The notes under the pieces are model-generated. The model had not been told where the DNA came from and made no database searches. It worked only from the letters and a program-made list of their open reading frames with translations. Shown piece after piece: positions 32,901 to 44,659 of a DNA stretch of 49,961 nt. The stretch's first letter is position 1. Each line of letters opens with the position of its first letter. The stretch comes from Lingula anatina (taxonomy: Eukaryota > Brachiopoda > Lingulata > Lingulida > Lingulidae). The stretch spans positions 193,406 through 243,366 of the forward strand of contig NW_019775709.1 of the NCBI RefSeq assembly GCF_001039355.2. The letters run 5' to 3'. The translations under genes and the position numbers were made by a program.

Positions 32901-35140
32901 CTTCTGTCTTCATATATGCTTCCTTTATTTTAATTCGCACCTGTTCGTGCTCTTTAACTTTAGTGTGTACTGGGGGTCAAGAGTGGTTCGAGTGTGGAAT
33001 GAGTTGCACCGCGACGTGCGATGAACCAAATCCCATTTGTAACAGGATGTGTGCTGCGCGATGCCAGTGCCCAAGCAGCAAACCTATTTTCCACGATGGC
33101 GTGTGTAAGGAGCTGAAGGACTGCCCAGGTGTGCATTTAGGTGTGGAAATGACGACACTTGATGCTGTTGTGATTTCTACTACTATCACCACCACTAATA
33201 CTTTTACTACTACTACTACTACTACTACCACCACTACTACTACTACCACCACTACTACTACTACCACCACTACTACTTCTGCCACGACAACTACTTCTGT
33301 TGCTACCACTTCTCCACTACTACCACCACTACTACTACTACTTCTGCCACCACCACCACCACTTCTACTTTTACCTATACCACCAACACTGCCCCAACTA
33401 CTACTACTCTTCTGCTACTACTTCTACCACCAATACCACTACCACCTCTATTACTACAACTACCACTAACACTACTGCCAATACCACTACCACCACTATT
33501 ACTACAACTACCACTAACACTACTGCCATCATAAGTTCAGTCATTCATACATTGTGAGCTTTTCAGTCACCTTAAATGTCATTGCAATGTTGTACAAGTC
33601 ATTCTCTAAACTTCTGGATGTAACATATAACTCAGTGTTGACATTTATGGTAATATTAGATGTAAGATGGTGCTGAGATGTGCAGATACAGACATGTTAT
33701 CCAGTGCTGAACCTATAGTTATAACTCAGTGCTGACACCTATAGTTCCAGTGATATAACTCTGTGCTGCCCTCTATAGTTCCAGAGCCTGAACCCACTGA
33801 CCACTGTTCTGAGGGCTGCCCCAAAGGCCAGACATGTCAACAACAACAGGTGCAGTGTATCAGAGCCCCTTGTCCTATGATGTGGACCTGTCTACCTGAG
33901 CCTGAGATGCGTACGTTTTTTTTTTCACCTTAGATAACATCAGTAAAATGCATGGACCAAGGTTTATTCAATGAGAGTTGAACATTTATAAATTAAAGTC
34001 TGGACTTATGTTATTCTTACAAAGTTGATGATTTGTTCTTTTAAGTATGGACCAATGTAAATTCAAACAAAGTTCCTAATTTATTATAAGAATAATTCAT
34101 CACCAGATTGCATGAAGCTGCTGTTACAATATGAGTGTGGAAGAGTTTCAAATGATATCATTCTCCACATTTATTGCAGCATGTGCCATGCCAATGTGTG
34201 CAACTCGCTGCGAGTATGGGTACGCACTGGATGCACGCGGGTGCATGACATGTGACTGTCGCAGCACACCCCAAAGCAACTGCCCGGTTGAGCTCTGCGC
34301 AGACAGCTGCGGGTACACCACTGACGAGTACGGCTGTAAGAAATGCACGCCCTGCACCGAGTGCCCAATGCTCAAGTGCGTGCCGTGCAAGTATGGTTAC
34401 GAGATGGATGAAAACGGCTGCCAGACATGTGATTGTCTTCAGACTCCCCGCCGCCATATGTGCCCCATGGTGATGTGTGCCAATCACTGCCCATTCGGTC
34501 GGCGTGAGATGGATACCTTGAAGCACTGTACTGGCTGTGAGTGTGCAGGCCTTGACATGTACGGGCTGATTGGAGTGACCCTGGGTGGAGCCGTTCTCAT
34601 AGCCATTTTAGTGATTGTGACGGTAGGTATTTGGCAAAAATTGTTGAGTTTCATATATTTTTTTTCCTTTTTTTCCCTCTTTCTGAAGTAGTTTTATGTA
34701 ACTGAGAAGTCAGAACTAAACTTGACCTTTTCTTTCCAATAGAATTCAGATCAGATACCATGTCATTTGAAACACGAAGTCCAAGATATTTACAGATAAT
34801 TTCCATTTATATTTTCTAAGCACACACAGGTATACTTATTTGAATATGATTTACATCAAATTATTGAATCAGATTTGATTTAACTGATGTTTTGGCAGTC
34901 TTGGATATATGCAACAGTTTATGCGATGCATCATTGCTTGAATGTTCCAATTTTGCCCACCAGGTGTGCTGCTGTAGAACAGCCAAGAAGAGACAAGGCA
35001 AGTACAACATGATTGTTGCAGCCATGACCAAGCAGCCTGCCTATGAGAAGATGCGGGAGAACAGCGTCTCTTTCAAGGCATCTGTTCCCAAGGATGGAAG
35101 TGAGGCTGACATCACCGTCAAAAAACCAGTCAGTGTCTAA
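29952..35140 (+). CDS. Type I membrane protein with WAP, antistasin and TIL domains
   Basis: Eight coding exons: 29952-30150, 30702-30836, 31908-32060, 32375-32548, 32964-33128, 33785-33910, 34180-34622, 34964-35140. All have GT-AG borders and consistent phases, giving 523 residues. Layout: signal peptide (1-17, MSA|QE); Cys-rich lead; WAP domain (about 69-110, eight Cys including CC); antistasin repeat (about 119-150); two TIL domains (163-275); a GQTC...PCP Cys motif (276-317); four antistasin repeats (318-440); transmembrane helix (about 445-465); cytosolic tail starting CCCRTAKKR. Every extracellular module is bounded by phase-1 introns, allowing exon shuffling. WAP, TIL and antistasin domains usually inhibit serine proteases; antistasin repeats plus one helix also recall CRIM1, which binds TGF-beta-family ligands. 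The true role is unknown. AATAAA signals are at 36725 and 36832. Confidence 0.85.
31223..31724. mobile_element. Harbinger-type MITE in intron 2 of the antistasin gene
   Basis: A 502-bp element with long inverted ends: aggggcccgcacacggtgag at the left and ctcaccgtgtgcgggcccct at the right, extending about 40 bp inward. It is flanked by TTA on both sides (31220-31222 and 31725-31727). A 3-bp TTA/TWA target duplication is the signature of PIF/Harbinger elements. GC-rich compared with its surroundings, and no transposase is encoded. Confidence 0.85.
31765..31864 (+). repeat. 20-bp minisatellite, five units
   Basis: Units of TATCACATTGTATCTATTAG type start at 31765, 31785, 31805, 31825 and 31845, the last two diverged. 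It sits just upstream of antistasin exon 3. Confidence 0.85.
33172..33532 (+). repeat. (ACT/ACC)n microsatellite in antistasin intron 5
   Basis: About 360 bp of ACT and ACC triplets. It begins 44 bases after the exon 5 donor, in a frame that stays open from exon 5 and reads Thr for over 30 codons. Confidence 0.9.
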
Positions 35141-36850
35141 CATATCAGACAGTTATCAGTGCAGCATGTCAGTGCTTATGCCATCAATTTAAGAAAATGA
35201 AGATAAAACATTTTCAACGGTCAAAAATGGCAGAGAGCAGGGTAGTGTAAATATAATTGAACTGTAAATAACCAAAGCATTACAAACATAAAAAGATTTA
35301 TTCAGCTCCCGTCAAAAAAGCTCAGTTGGTCCTCGGTTCAGTTGAAAACAAATTGATCACATGAAAATGCTCATTCAATCTTTGCCACAATTGTGGCAGT
35401 CTTTACTACAATTGTGGGAACAGTGTTCACTTTTACCTGCTGAGGGCAGTTCTTTAAAATGATAACTTTGATTAATTTTGGAAATGGGAGTCATGCTGAC
35501 AAACTCTGTCATGTTCCACCATATTTGACAAATGGTAGTCTTTAAGATAATTTTTTGAAGTTACCATAAGAACATGCTTTTTTCTTTCTCAATAATTATG
35601 GACTTGAATCCCAAAGGATCTAATGCTTATTAATACCTTGGAGTGCATGTTCAAGTTTGGTACTTAAACATGTTGTAAAATGAAAAGCAATACACCAAAG
35701 GTTTACACATAACTGAAAGACCAGTTAGTGTTTTAAATAGCTTTTCTCTTCTGCATTGCTATGGTACAGTAAATACTGCCATAAAATGTATTTGTAAACT
35801 AATAATGCTTTATGCAAGATTATATATTCAAGATATTCATACTTTTATAGCACAAACTGCTTTTATAACATAATGAAGATCGTTTCTGCAATGATATACA
35901 TTCAGGATATTCATTCTTGTATATGTTATGTACTTCACTTTCGTTGTGTGTAAAAGATCATGCATTGTATTATTATTAATATGGCTAACTTTTCGCGTGT
36001 AGCATTCCAGGGTGAAGGTATTTTTGTACTAGGGTAATGCAATTATATTTGTTAAAATAATGCAAAGTGCACCAAAGACTTTCTTTGAGGAGTCAAAATA
36101 TTGCTTTTCTAAGTAATCTAAAGTTTTTTACTACATTATTATGGTTATCTTTATATTTATTTATTTATTATTATATTTCAGTTCCATTTTTTTTTTCTTT
36201 GTTCCTTAACCCCTTCTTTATTTAAAAACATATTGATTTCATCTCCTATTTATTGGGAACCACCACTTGTTGAGATGAAAAGTTCGACCAAGAAGAAATT
36301 GTGTCTAATATCCTGATACAGTCTTAATTTTCATGGAAGTCAAGGGCAAGAGGTCATGGTACAAAAGTCAAGGTTGGATCGACAGGGCCACAACTTATGT
36401 AGTGTGTTTAGTAGTAAGTTCAGTGTAACTTTCACACTGGACTTTTGCTGTGCTAAATGAGAGAAAATCTGCGAAGTTTTCATCTAAAAAGGTTGACAGA
36501 GCCCGGTGCTAAAGATAAGGAAGTATAACTGTGATATTTATTTGTTAGAAAGTGGTTCTAGGAGGGGCTGTGGCAAAATGGTTGTTTGTATTAACATATT
36601 TACTGGAATCTCATCTACAGAATTCCTTATCTGTGTATTACATGTCCTGTATGGGGTTAAAGGGTTAAGGTGATTTCAGATATTATGTGTATTTCTTTTT
36701 CTCAGTCTCTCTAATATGTGAAGAAATAAAATTAATACGACTGAGTCACTTGCCTAGTAACAAATGTACATTTTAATACTTTATTTGTTGTAAACATAAT
36801 CCGCATATGCTGTAAACACTGCTTAAAATGAAATAAAATTGGATTTTTTC
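35141..36850 (+). other. Presumed 3' UTR of the antistasin gene
   Basis: No coding exon. AT-rich, ending in two AATAAA signals (36725-36730 and 36832-36837). If the distal one is used, the UTR is about 1.7 kb and ends some 300-500 bp from the 3' end of the convergent UNC93A-like gene. Confidence 0.5.
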
Positions 36851-37365
36851 CAGACTTGTTTCGTTTGAAGTTGATTAAAATCTAAAACGGATTACGTTTC
36901 ACATCGGTCGGTATACTTTAGCGATACAGTCCTTAGCGTTATGTATTCGTTACAAGGGGATTTATTTCTCTTGAGAGATTCTCAAAAAATGTGCTCGGAT
37001 TTTCATTGCAAGATTGATGCCAATGTTAATTAACCTACCGCAATCTTGTCCAAGAAAATCTACGAAATAAATGAAAATTGTCTGTCGCCGTTAGAACGGT
37101 GAACCGCAGCACAAATAATAGAAAAAATAGGATTACACCGCAAAGATGACTTTTATTTTTCAAACCCGTTGAAAATCTGCTCTCGTTAACCCATGCATGC
37201 CCTTTCTTAATTATAATGTGAACACATTGCACATCGCACTGCTATATTGTCTGTTTATTAATTACACCTGAAACACTTAATGAGTGTTCCTCAAGCCTTA
37301 ATATTTACATCAAGAATTTTGACTTGAAAATAATAATTGATAATAAAATAAAATTAAATAGATAT

Positions 37366-38348
37366 TTAAATATCTGACTTTTGGCTTGTCTTCCAATTCT
37401 TCGTTATCCCAATAAAACAGAGAGACGATAGCAGCGACAGTCCGACGGCTCCAAGAGCGATGTAAATTTTGGCCTCCATGCAGGTGAAGTTGGAGTAGGC
37501 ATACACCACGCCAAACGCCACGTACATGAAGCTCCTCATGGTAACAAAGACGGGCCACTTTTGATCCGGGAACTCGTGGCCCAGGTACGCTGAAGCAAAT
37601 GAAAAAGAAGCCAAAATTTTATGACTTTACGTTTTAATTGCCTTGCATTGTTTCTACTTCCAAACATTTCAAACTATATGTGTATAGGTTGTTGATATCT
37701 TTTTGTCTCATATCTCATAGCAAATAATTGCCACTGCAATATAACAAATCTATATCCGCCCCGATTAATAATAAAAAAAAAACTCTGCCCGCGGGTTACA
37801 CTAAACGAGATATTAAATCAAAAATATATACCCCGATGTATTAAAGTCTCTTACCAGAAGCGGTTGCCATCCACATGGAGTCTCCCAGTGCAGAGACCAC
37901 AGGTATCAGAAAGTAGAACTCCAGTGAATCAAAACCTGACGACTGATATAACAGCATGCTAGCCATACATGCAGAGTTACAGCAGGCGGCGAGTATAAAC
38001 ATGGTGACCCAGCCCACGTGCTTCACGAGGCGAGAAGTCAAGGCCGAGCCAACCACCAGGCCTCCGCTGTAGAGCATGGCCGACCAACCGTTATATTCTA
38101 TACCAATTTCACAGCTTGTAAACGCCTGTAATTTTTAAAAAGAAAATCCGCTTAATCTTAGAGGACATGTAAGTTTATATGAGTATTCGACTTCTGGTGA
38201 GAACTACAGTGATGACCTTGTTTGCCTTTCTTACTTCCACTCCTTTTTTTTTTCTCTACAAAAAGAACAATGTCCAGTGATATAGTGAGAGAACAGTGCA
38301 TTGTGCTATTATAATGTAAATGTTTTTTCATTTAATTTTTAATCTTTT

Positions 38349-38411
<63 letters not shown>

Positions 38412-39650
38412 GGCTTTGCTAAGCCTTACCAAAATCAAAAGCTACCTACTGTTATAAACTCTGTAAGGACGAGGGTCTGCCCGATTCCAACGACCATAAA
38501 TGCTGGCAGAATAAGACCCATCTTCTTTCTAAAGACCAGTCGCCAAACAGTCACCAGAAAATCTTTCACGCTATGGAGGGAATCCCCTGTCGTCGATTTG
38601 ACGTCCTTCAAAAATAAAAGTGTAATAACAAAAGCCAAACTCAACAATCCTAAGAAACACCCTAGAATGATATAAATCACGTACTGTTCCGGTTGGGTGA
38701 TGTAAGTCCCGGATGTATCCTCCCAGGGACAGAAATTACTTCCACAAAGCGCGCTCAAGTTCCCGCCTTGCGCATGAGAGGTGCTCTCATTACCAGTTGT
38801 GTCGTCTACTGGGCTGTTCAACACAAGAGCGGAGACAAGATTGCCCCAGATGCCACTAAATTGAAAGATTGTGAAGAATATTCCCTGAAACATGCCCATG
38901 ACTTCACCTTGAGGACGGCCGGTGATTTCAGAGTACTGAAGACCCAGCGCGGTAACAAAGACAGCGTTGGTTATCCAAGCCTGAGCGTGTCCTGGAACAA
39001 ATTGATTAATACCAGTATTTAAGGCAACACATACAACGAAGGTTGGGAGTGAGAGGAGAAAGAGAGAGAAGGAGGAGGAACAAGACAGACGTCAGGTTTC
39101 TGGAAGAGAAATGCAAAATCAATAAAATAATGGAAAAAAATTAAAAGTATACAATATTCTTAGTTTGATAATAGGTCAATAGTCCACAGTAGTAGGTCAA
39201 TAGTCAGATTACCCAATACATACCTATTCCCACCAAAAACGCAACCGGCAGAATGATATACGGCACCATATAGAAATGTGCCGCAATGAATACTGCTTGG
39301 CAAACCCAGCCTAGAAGAACAGATCCCTTTGCCCCAAGATGTTTGGCAATCACAGGTGCAGTCACTAAAGAACAAATGGACCCTCCATAATTGCACATTA
39401 AAGCAAAAACGCCTATCTCCGGATACAGTATTCTCTCTAGATTCAATAACGTGAAGAACGGGGAGTACCCCAACATATACACGGATGCAAGAACAATCAG
39501 CTGTGAGAGAGGCTCCCATTTGGACAGCTGAACGCGCCGGTCACTTTTACTCAAAAGAGGAGTTCTTTCTGTATCATCCCCTTGGTATGCGTCGTTGTTT
39601 CTTTTAATGACATTATTGTCCCGGTCTACTGTGGCTTGTTTTTCTTTCAT
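37366..39650 (-). CDS. UNC93A-like multi-pass membrane protein, gene A
   Basis: Four exons in transcription order: 39650-39224, 38991-38450, 38125-37855, 37589-37366; 487 residues, frame intact. The family marks are LGAKGSVLLGW in exon 1 and GMFQGIFFTIFQFSGIWGNL in exon 2, matching the LGCKG and YFGIFFLIFQSSGVWGNL stretches of UNC93A. About eleven to twelve hydrophobic segments are expected. A Cys-containing, sequon-bearing loop (NES, NLS, CGSNFCPW) in the middle should be extracellular or lumenal. The N-terminus carries an acidic dileucine sorting signal, ERTPLL (28-33). The family is MFS-like; UNC93A has no settled substrate, and UNC93B1 traffics Toll-like receptors. A poly(A) candidate (AATAAA, - strand) is at 37259-37254. 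Confidence 0.9.
38351..38409. repeat. (AT)n microsatellite in intron 2 of gene A
   Basis: About 29 AT units, ending roughly 40 bases from the exon 2 donor. Confidence 0.95.
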
Positions 39651-41341
39651 GTTGATCTCGTTATATCCCGAGTGCTGAGTTGGTTTTTCTTATCTATCAG
39701 TTGACGGTCGTGCAGTTGCGTCTCGTGCACTGGTCGCCGTTTAACACATGTTGAATTGTTAATACATACTTAAATATCTGGATGCAGAAATGTACTGCAT
39801 TTCAGTTTTAGAAAAAAAAGCAGCTGATTTCGTCATACTTTCTAGCTATTTAGACCAATTTGCAGTAAGAACCTATCTTATATATCAGTCGTCGTTTACC
39901 AAACTGCGTGCTATTCAAATATACTTAATGATTGTGGCAAAGCTGCGCTTGGCCAAGGGTTACTTAAGGGTTGATCAAGACTAAAATAAGATAGCTAGAG
40001 TCTCACTGCTTCAAAATTGTGTAATCAAGCAGGCTAGTGAACCCCTCTGATCAGCACTTTATCTTCATGTGTCTGGAGGTCTCCACTATTGACTGATCTC
40101 ACTGGAGTGGTTTACACATTAACGACTGGGGTAATGTATTTCTGTGATAGCATCAGTCATGGCTGTTCCGTCTTTAAAAATCCTTATTTTTGCAATGAGA
40201 CAGGATATCTTTTTGGGACCTTAATTTCTCAAGTAATATGTGTGAATATTTCAATTGCACAACAACAATCAGATGTTTAAGCTAAAAAACTAATTTTAGT
40301 AAAATATAGATAAGACACTAGTTAAGAAATTATATTAGGAATCGTTATTATTTCCTTTATACACTTCATAAATGTTCGCTACAATCTTTGAAATCTTCGG
40401 CATTTTTGAGAAGACAAAAGCATAAGTAAATTAAGAAGCAGATGAATAAAATGTGTACAAGGTTTCAAACGGACCACCACTTCCCATATTTTGATAGTCT
40501 CGACACAATCTCTTAAATTTTTTTATTTAATAGATGTTTTATTTATGTACCTTTACTGACCTCACGAGAGCCATGGAGAAGATAAATTTTGAATTCAAAT
40601 TTATCATGTTTTACCCTTAATAGATAAATTTTCATAAATAAACATTTGATATAAATAGGCTTACCAGAACAATTGTGAATGCATGCTCCATCATAATATA
40701 TAATGTTCTGTTTAACACAGATGGTGCATTTCTCACTATTGAGATACGTTTCAGGATACGAATCACCATTTAAAGAAACAAGAGACATATTCGGCAAGCG
40801 TGGACCCACAGCAACACAAATAGACCACTGCTACTAGTTTCTTATACGACTAAGATAAAGTCGACATGCCAAGTTAAAGACCAGTGTAATTCCTCGTTCA
40901 ACCAAAAAAGTTTTAAATCTGTTTCTTAATTCTTTAAATTTCTTGCCGGGAATTGGCACTATTTAATATTCCCTTGATCCAGTTCGTCAATTCCGTTAAA
41001 TGATGTACTAGTTGTACTGCGCGAGCATTGCATACTTATTCAAATTAGAATGCTAAGGGATGTACACAGCACAGAAAGAAAACAGAAAATATCTACTCGA
41101 ATATCAGTTTTCGGGAAATATAAAACGATGTCCTTGGCATTCAGCGAAGTTTTACTATTGAAATTATATGATGGCATTTGGTCGGCTTTTTGGCAAAAAG
41201 ACTTTAAATGCATCTTTAAATGGCGTTTCTTGCAAAGGGAATACTAGTACGAACTTGGGGAAACAGATTTTTAAAAAAACGACAATTTACCTGTTACTAC
41301 TACTTTCGTCTTTGAGAATTTGATATGAAAAATATCACAGT
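39651..41341. other. Spacer between UNC93A-like genes A and B
   Basis: AT-rich, with the promoter of gene A presumably near 39660-39800, though no clear core element is visible. One possible orphan exon is noted at 40663-40809. Confidence 0.45.
40663..40809 (-). other. Possible orphan Cys-containing exon
   Basis: On the - strand an open stretch from ATG 40809 reads through EKCTICVKQNIIYYDGACIH and NCS to a good donor (TTCTG|GTAAGC, phase 1). The Cys spacing looks like part of an extracellular Cys-rich domain. No partner exon was found before gene A. It may be a gene fragment or chance. Confidence 0.25.
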
Positions 41342-43732
41342 TTACAATTTGATTTTTGTGTTTTGACTTTCCTGCCAATTTCTGGTCATCCCGAGAAAGG
41401 TGAGAGACAGAAGAAGGGACAGGCCTACAAACACCAGCATTACGTATACTTTTGTAGAGGTACATGCAAAGTTTGAATAAGCATACACCAGCGCATAGGC
41501 TACATACATGGCGCTGCGCACTGTGACAAAGACAGGCCACTTCTGATCCGGAAACACGTGGCCCACGTAAGCTGAAAAATAAAAAGAAAAATAAACAGCA
41601 ATTACATTTGCTTTCACTCATGCGTCTCAATAAAAGTGAAAGATGCTGAAATGCAAAGTAGTCTTATCCTTAATCTAACAGCAGTTACTTGATAAATATT
41701 AGGCAAATTATCATTAATCCCGCACAATCATATTAAATGAAAATGAAAAATCGACTGCATTAATAATAATATGAAATTAAGGCTTGAAAATGCGGTATCT
41801 GGTGTCAGGAAAAGAAGATTTAAAAAATGGCCAAAATGTGAAAAGTTCCTCACCAGAAGCCGTCACTAGCCACTGCACGTCACCCAGTGCAGACACAAAC
41901 GGTATCAGAAAATAGAACCCCAGTGAATCAAAACCAGACGGTTCATAAAACAGCATACTCAGCATACATGCAACGTTACAGCAGGCGCCAAATACAAACA
42001 AGGTTACCCAGCCCACGTGCTTCACGAGACGAGAGGTCAAGGCTGAACCCAAGATTAGACCTCCGTAGAAGAACATGGCCGACCAACCGTTGTATTGTAT
42101 ACCAATTTCGCAGCTTACAAAAGCCTGCAAATTTAAAAGAAATGCTTCAAAATCCAGAACAAAGCACACATTATTCAATACAAATGAACTGAACGACATT
42201 TCTTCAAAAATCAGTAAAAATCAAGAACTTATAAATGGATTGAACAGTATTTATACTCCTCATCGACTTTATAAAAACAAGAATATATGTGATAGTACTG
42301 CATTTCTTTTTATCTTCTAGTATTGTTGTTAAGACAAAAGCAAATGTATGTTAATAATGGAGTAGTAATTATTTGGCTATCATTAATAATTTGCTCATAA
42401 TGTCATCTGCTTTTCGGAATCAGATAAAAAAACACGTCAACAGCATAAACATATACAAAAACTATCCAACTGTATAAAAGATACCTACTGTGATAAACTC
42501 TGTAAGAATAAAAGTCTGTCCAGCTGGCACCAGCATAAATGCTGGCAGCATGAGCGCCATTTTCTGCTTAAAAATAAGTCGTCCAATAGTCCCAAGAAAA
42601 TCTCTTAAGCTGTGAAGAGAATCCCCTGCCGTTGATTTCACGTCCTTCAAAAATATAAGTGCTATCACAAAGGCCGATCCCACCAATCCTAGGAAACAGC
42701 CAAGGATGATATAAACCACGTGCTGATCCGGTTGTGTGATGTAAGTCCCGGATGTATCCTCCCAAGGACAAAAATTACTTCCACAAAGCGCGCTCAAGTT
42801 CCCGCCTTGAGCATGAGAGGTGCTCCCATTACCAGATGTGTCGTCTGCTGGGCTATTTAACACGAGAGCAGAGACCAGGTTGCCCCACATGCCACTAAAT
42901 TGAAAGATTGTAAAAAATATTCCCTGGAACATGCCCATGACTTCACCTTGAGGGCGGCCGGTGATTTCAGAGTACTGAAGTCCCAGCGCGGTAACAAAGA
43001 CAGCGTTGGTTATCCAATTCTGAGCGTGTCCTGAAACAAACTGATTAGTGTAGATACAGAAGTTAGAGAACACACACACACACACGCACACACACGCACA
43101 CACACGCACAGAGAGGGAGAGAGAGAGATTAAAAGAATTAACCAACATCTACGTATGTATTTTTATAAGCATTCAACGCAGAAAGACAGAAAGAAAGACC
43201 AGGAGAAAGGGAAGGCGATATCACACGATTATCACACGATGTGCATGCTACGATTTTGAAACCTTTTATGTTTTAGGAGTCAACATAATTTTACCCAGTG
43301 CTTACCTATTCCAACCAGGAAAGCAACCGGCAGAATGACATAAGGCACCATGTAGAAATGTGCCCCAATAAACAGTGCTTGGCAAAACCATCCTAGAAGG
43401 ACAGATCCCTTTGCCCCAAGATGTTTGGCAATCACTGATGCAGTCACTATGGAACATACGGATCCTCCAAAATTGCACATTAAAGCATAGATGCCCATTT
43501 CTGGATTCAATACTCTTTCTAAATTTAATAACGTTGCCAGCGGGGAGTACCCCAACATATACACGACTGCAAGAACAAACAGCTGTGAGAGAGGTTGCCA
43601 TTTGGACAGCTGAACGCGCTCGTCACTTGTATTCGTAAAAGGTGTGCTTTCTGTAGCGTCTCCTTGGCTTACTTCGTTGATTCTTGTAATGCAATTATTG
43701 CCCTGCTGTTCTACGGCTTGTTTTTCTTCCAT
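41342..43732 (-). CDS. UNC93A-like multi-pass membrane protein, gene B
   Basis: Exons 43732-43306, 43030-42489, 42124-41854, 41571-41342; 489 residues, same phases (1, 0, 1) and identical lengths for exons 1-3 (427, 542, 271 nt) as genes A and C. Conserved signatures: LGAKGSVLLGW, GMFQGIFFTIFQFSGMWGNL, SCEIGIQYNGWSAM. The lumenal loop keeps two Cys and an N-glycosylation sequon. Unlike A and C, the N-terminal dileucine signal is lost: position 28-33 reads ESTPFT instead of E-x-TPLL. Predicted membrane transporter-like protein of unknown substrate. Intron 1 contains (CA)n and (GA)n tracts. Confidence 0.9.
43072..43125. repeat. (CA)n/(GA)n tract in intron 1 of gene B
   Basis: CA-rich run with CG interruptions passing into GA repeats; it explains the Cys/Val-rich open extension upstream of exon 2. 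Confidence 0.85.
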
Positions 43733-44172
43733 TATGATTCCCTAATATTCAGAATGCTGAGTTGGCGTGTTGGTGTTATCTATTGGATGGCGGTGACCTG
43801 AACTAATGTCAAAGATTGACCTGAACCCATGTATATATGTTTATATCTCTTAAAGCACGATACGCAAGAACGATAACCCATAACTCTTTACACAGTGATC
43901 AGTTGATTCGGTCACATCTTCTGGACCTCAGGCCAACCTCAGGTCAAATGGTATTTGTATACTGAGTGTGAAATTAGGTAAAATTCGGAAAACATCGGTA
44001 AACTTCGGTAAAATTCGGTAACTAAAACTGCGTGACAGGTTTTTTAGACAGCTGCGGCTTTCACATGTACAGGTACCCTATGTTTAGGTCGTGGAAGAAA
44101 AGCTTGAAACTCAATATACATGTACAGTATATGCCATATGCATGTACTTACAACCGTATCTCTCAATTTTAG

Positions 44173-44205
<33 letters not shown>

Positions 44206-44659
44206 TATACACTCACATATTTAAATATTGGACGGCATATTATCGTTTATGACCACAAATGCATGTAGGCAGCCTTTTTTTATATATATAACGTAGGGTC
44301 TGATATGTGGTCTCTTGAATTTGAGGCATTTGACACCACTCGCGTAGCACACATGAGTTTTTTCTTTTAAAAAAGATTAGAATATAAAGAAGTACATAAA
44401 TAAAATGAGGTTTCAAAGAAGGCATACAGTTCACATAGGTTTACGAAAAACAGTTGTGAAAGCATTGTCCTCTTATGATATTTTGGAGATTTTCAGATTA
44501 TAGACACTAATTAAAATAGCTTTCCGGATAAATATAACCATTTTAAAGCCCTTATTTGCAGAGTCCATAAGAACCTTTGCACATAATTTGGAAAACCACA
44601 CTTATCTTCTCATTAGTATTTCTTTTATTAATAATTAGTCTTTAGATTAAAATTACAGT
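43733..44659. other. Spacer between genes B and C
   Basis: Short tandem 'attcggtaaa'-type repeats lie at 43976-44021, about 250 bp upstream of the gene B start, and an (AC)n run at 44175-44203. AATAAA on the - strand at 44629-44624 is a poly(A) candidate for gene C. No coding exon. Confidence 0.5.
44175..44203. repeat. (AC)n microsatellite
   Basis: About 14 AC units. Confidence 0.95.

Noticed and set aside
32977-33309. Poly-Val open frame on the - strand
   Set aside because: Antisense of the (ACT/ACC)n microsatellite and antistasin exon 5.
34158-34526. 122-residue - strand open frame over the antistasin repeats
   Set aside because: Antisense shadow of exon 7, whose + strand frame shows four regular Cys repeats and a membrane helix.
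41887-42192. Long + strand open frames opposite UNC93A-like exons (also 38693-39022, 45281-45598, 46052-46375)
   Set aside because: They recur in A, B and C only because the coding strand is conserved; they have no splice logic or domains of their own.
43031-43148. Val/Cys-rich open extension before gene B exon 2
   Set aside because: Produced by (CA)n and (GA)n repeats in the intron; splice borders match genes A and C.
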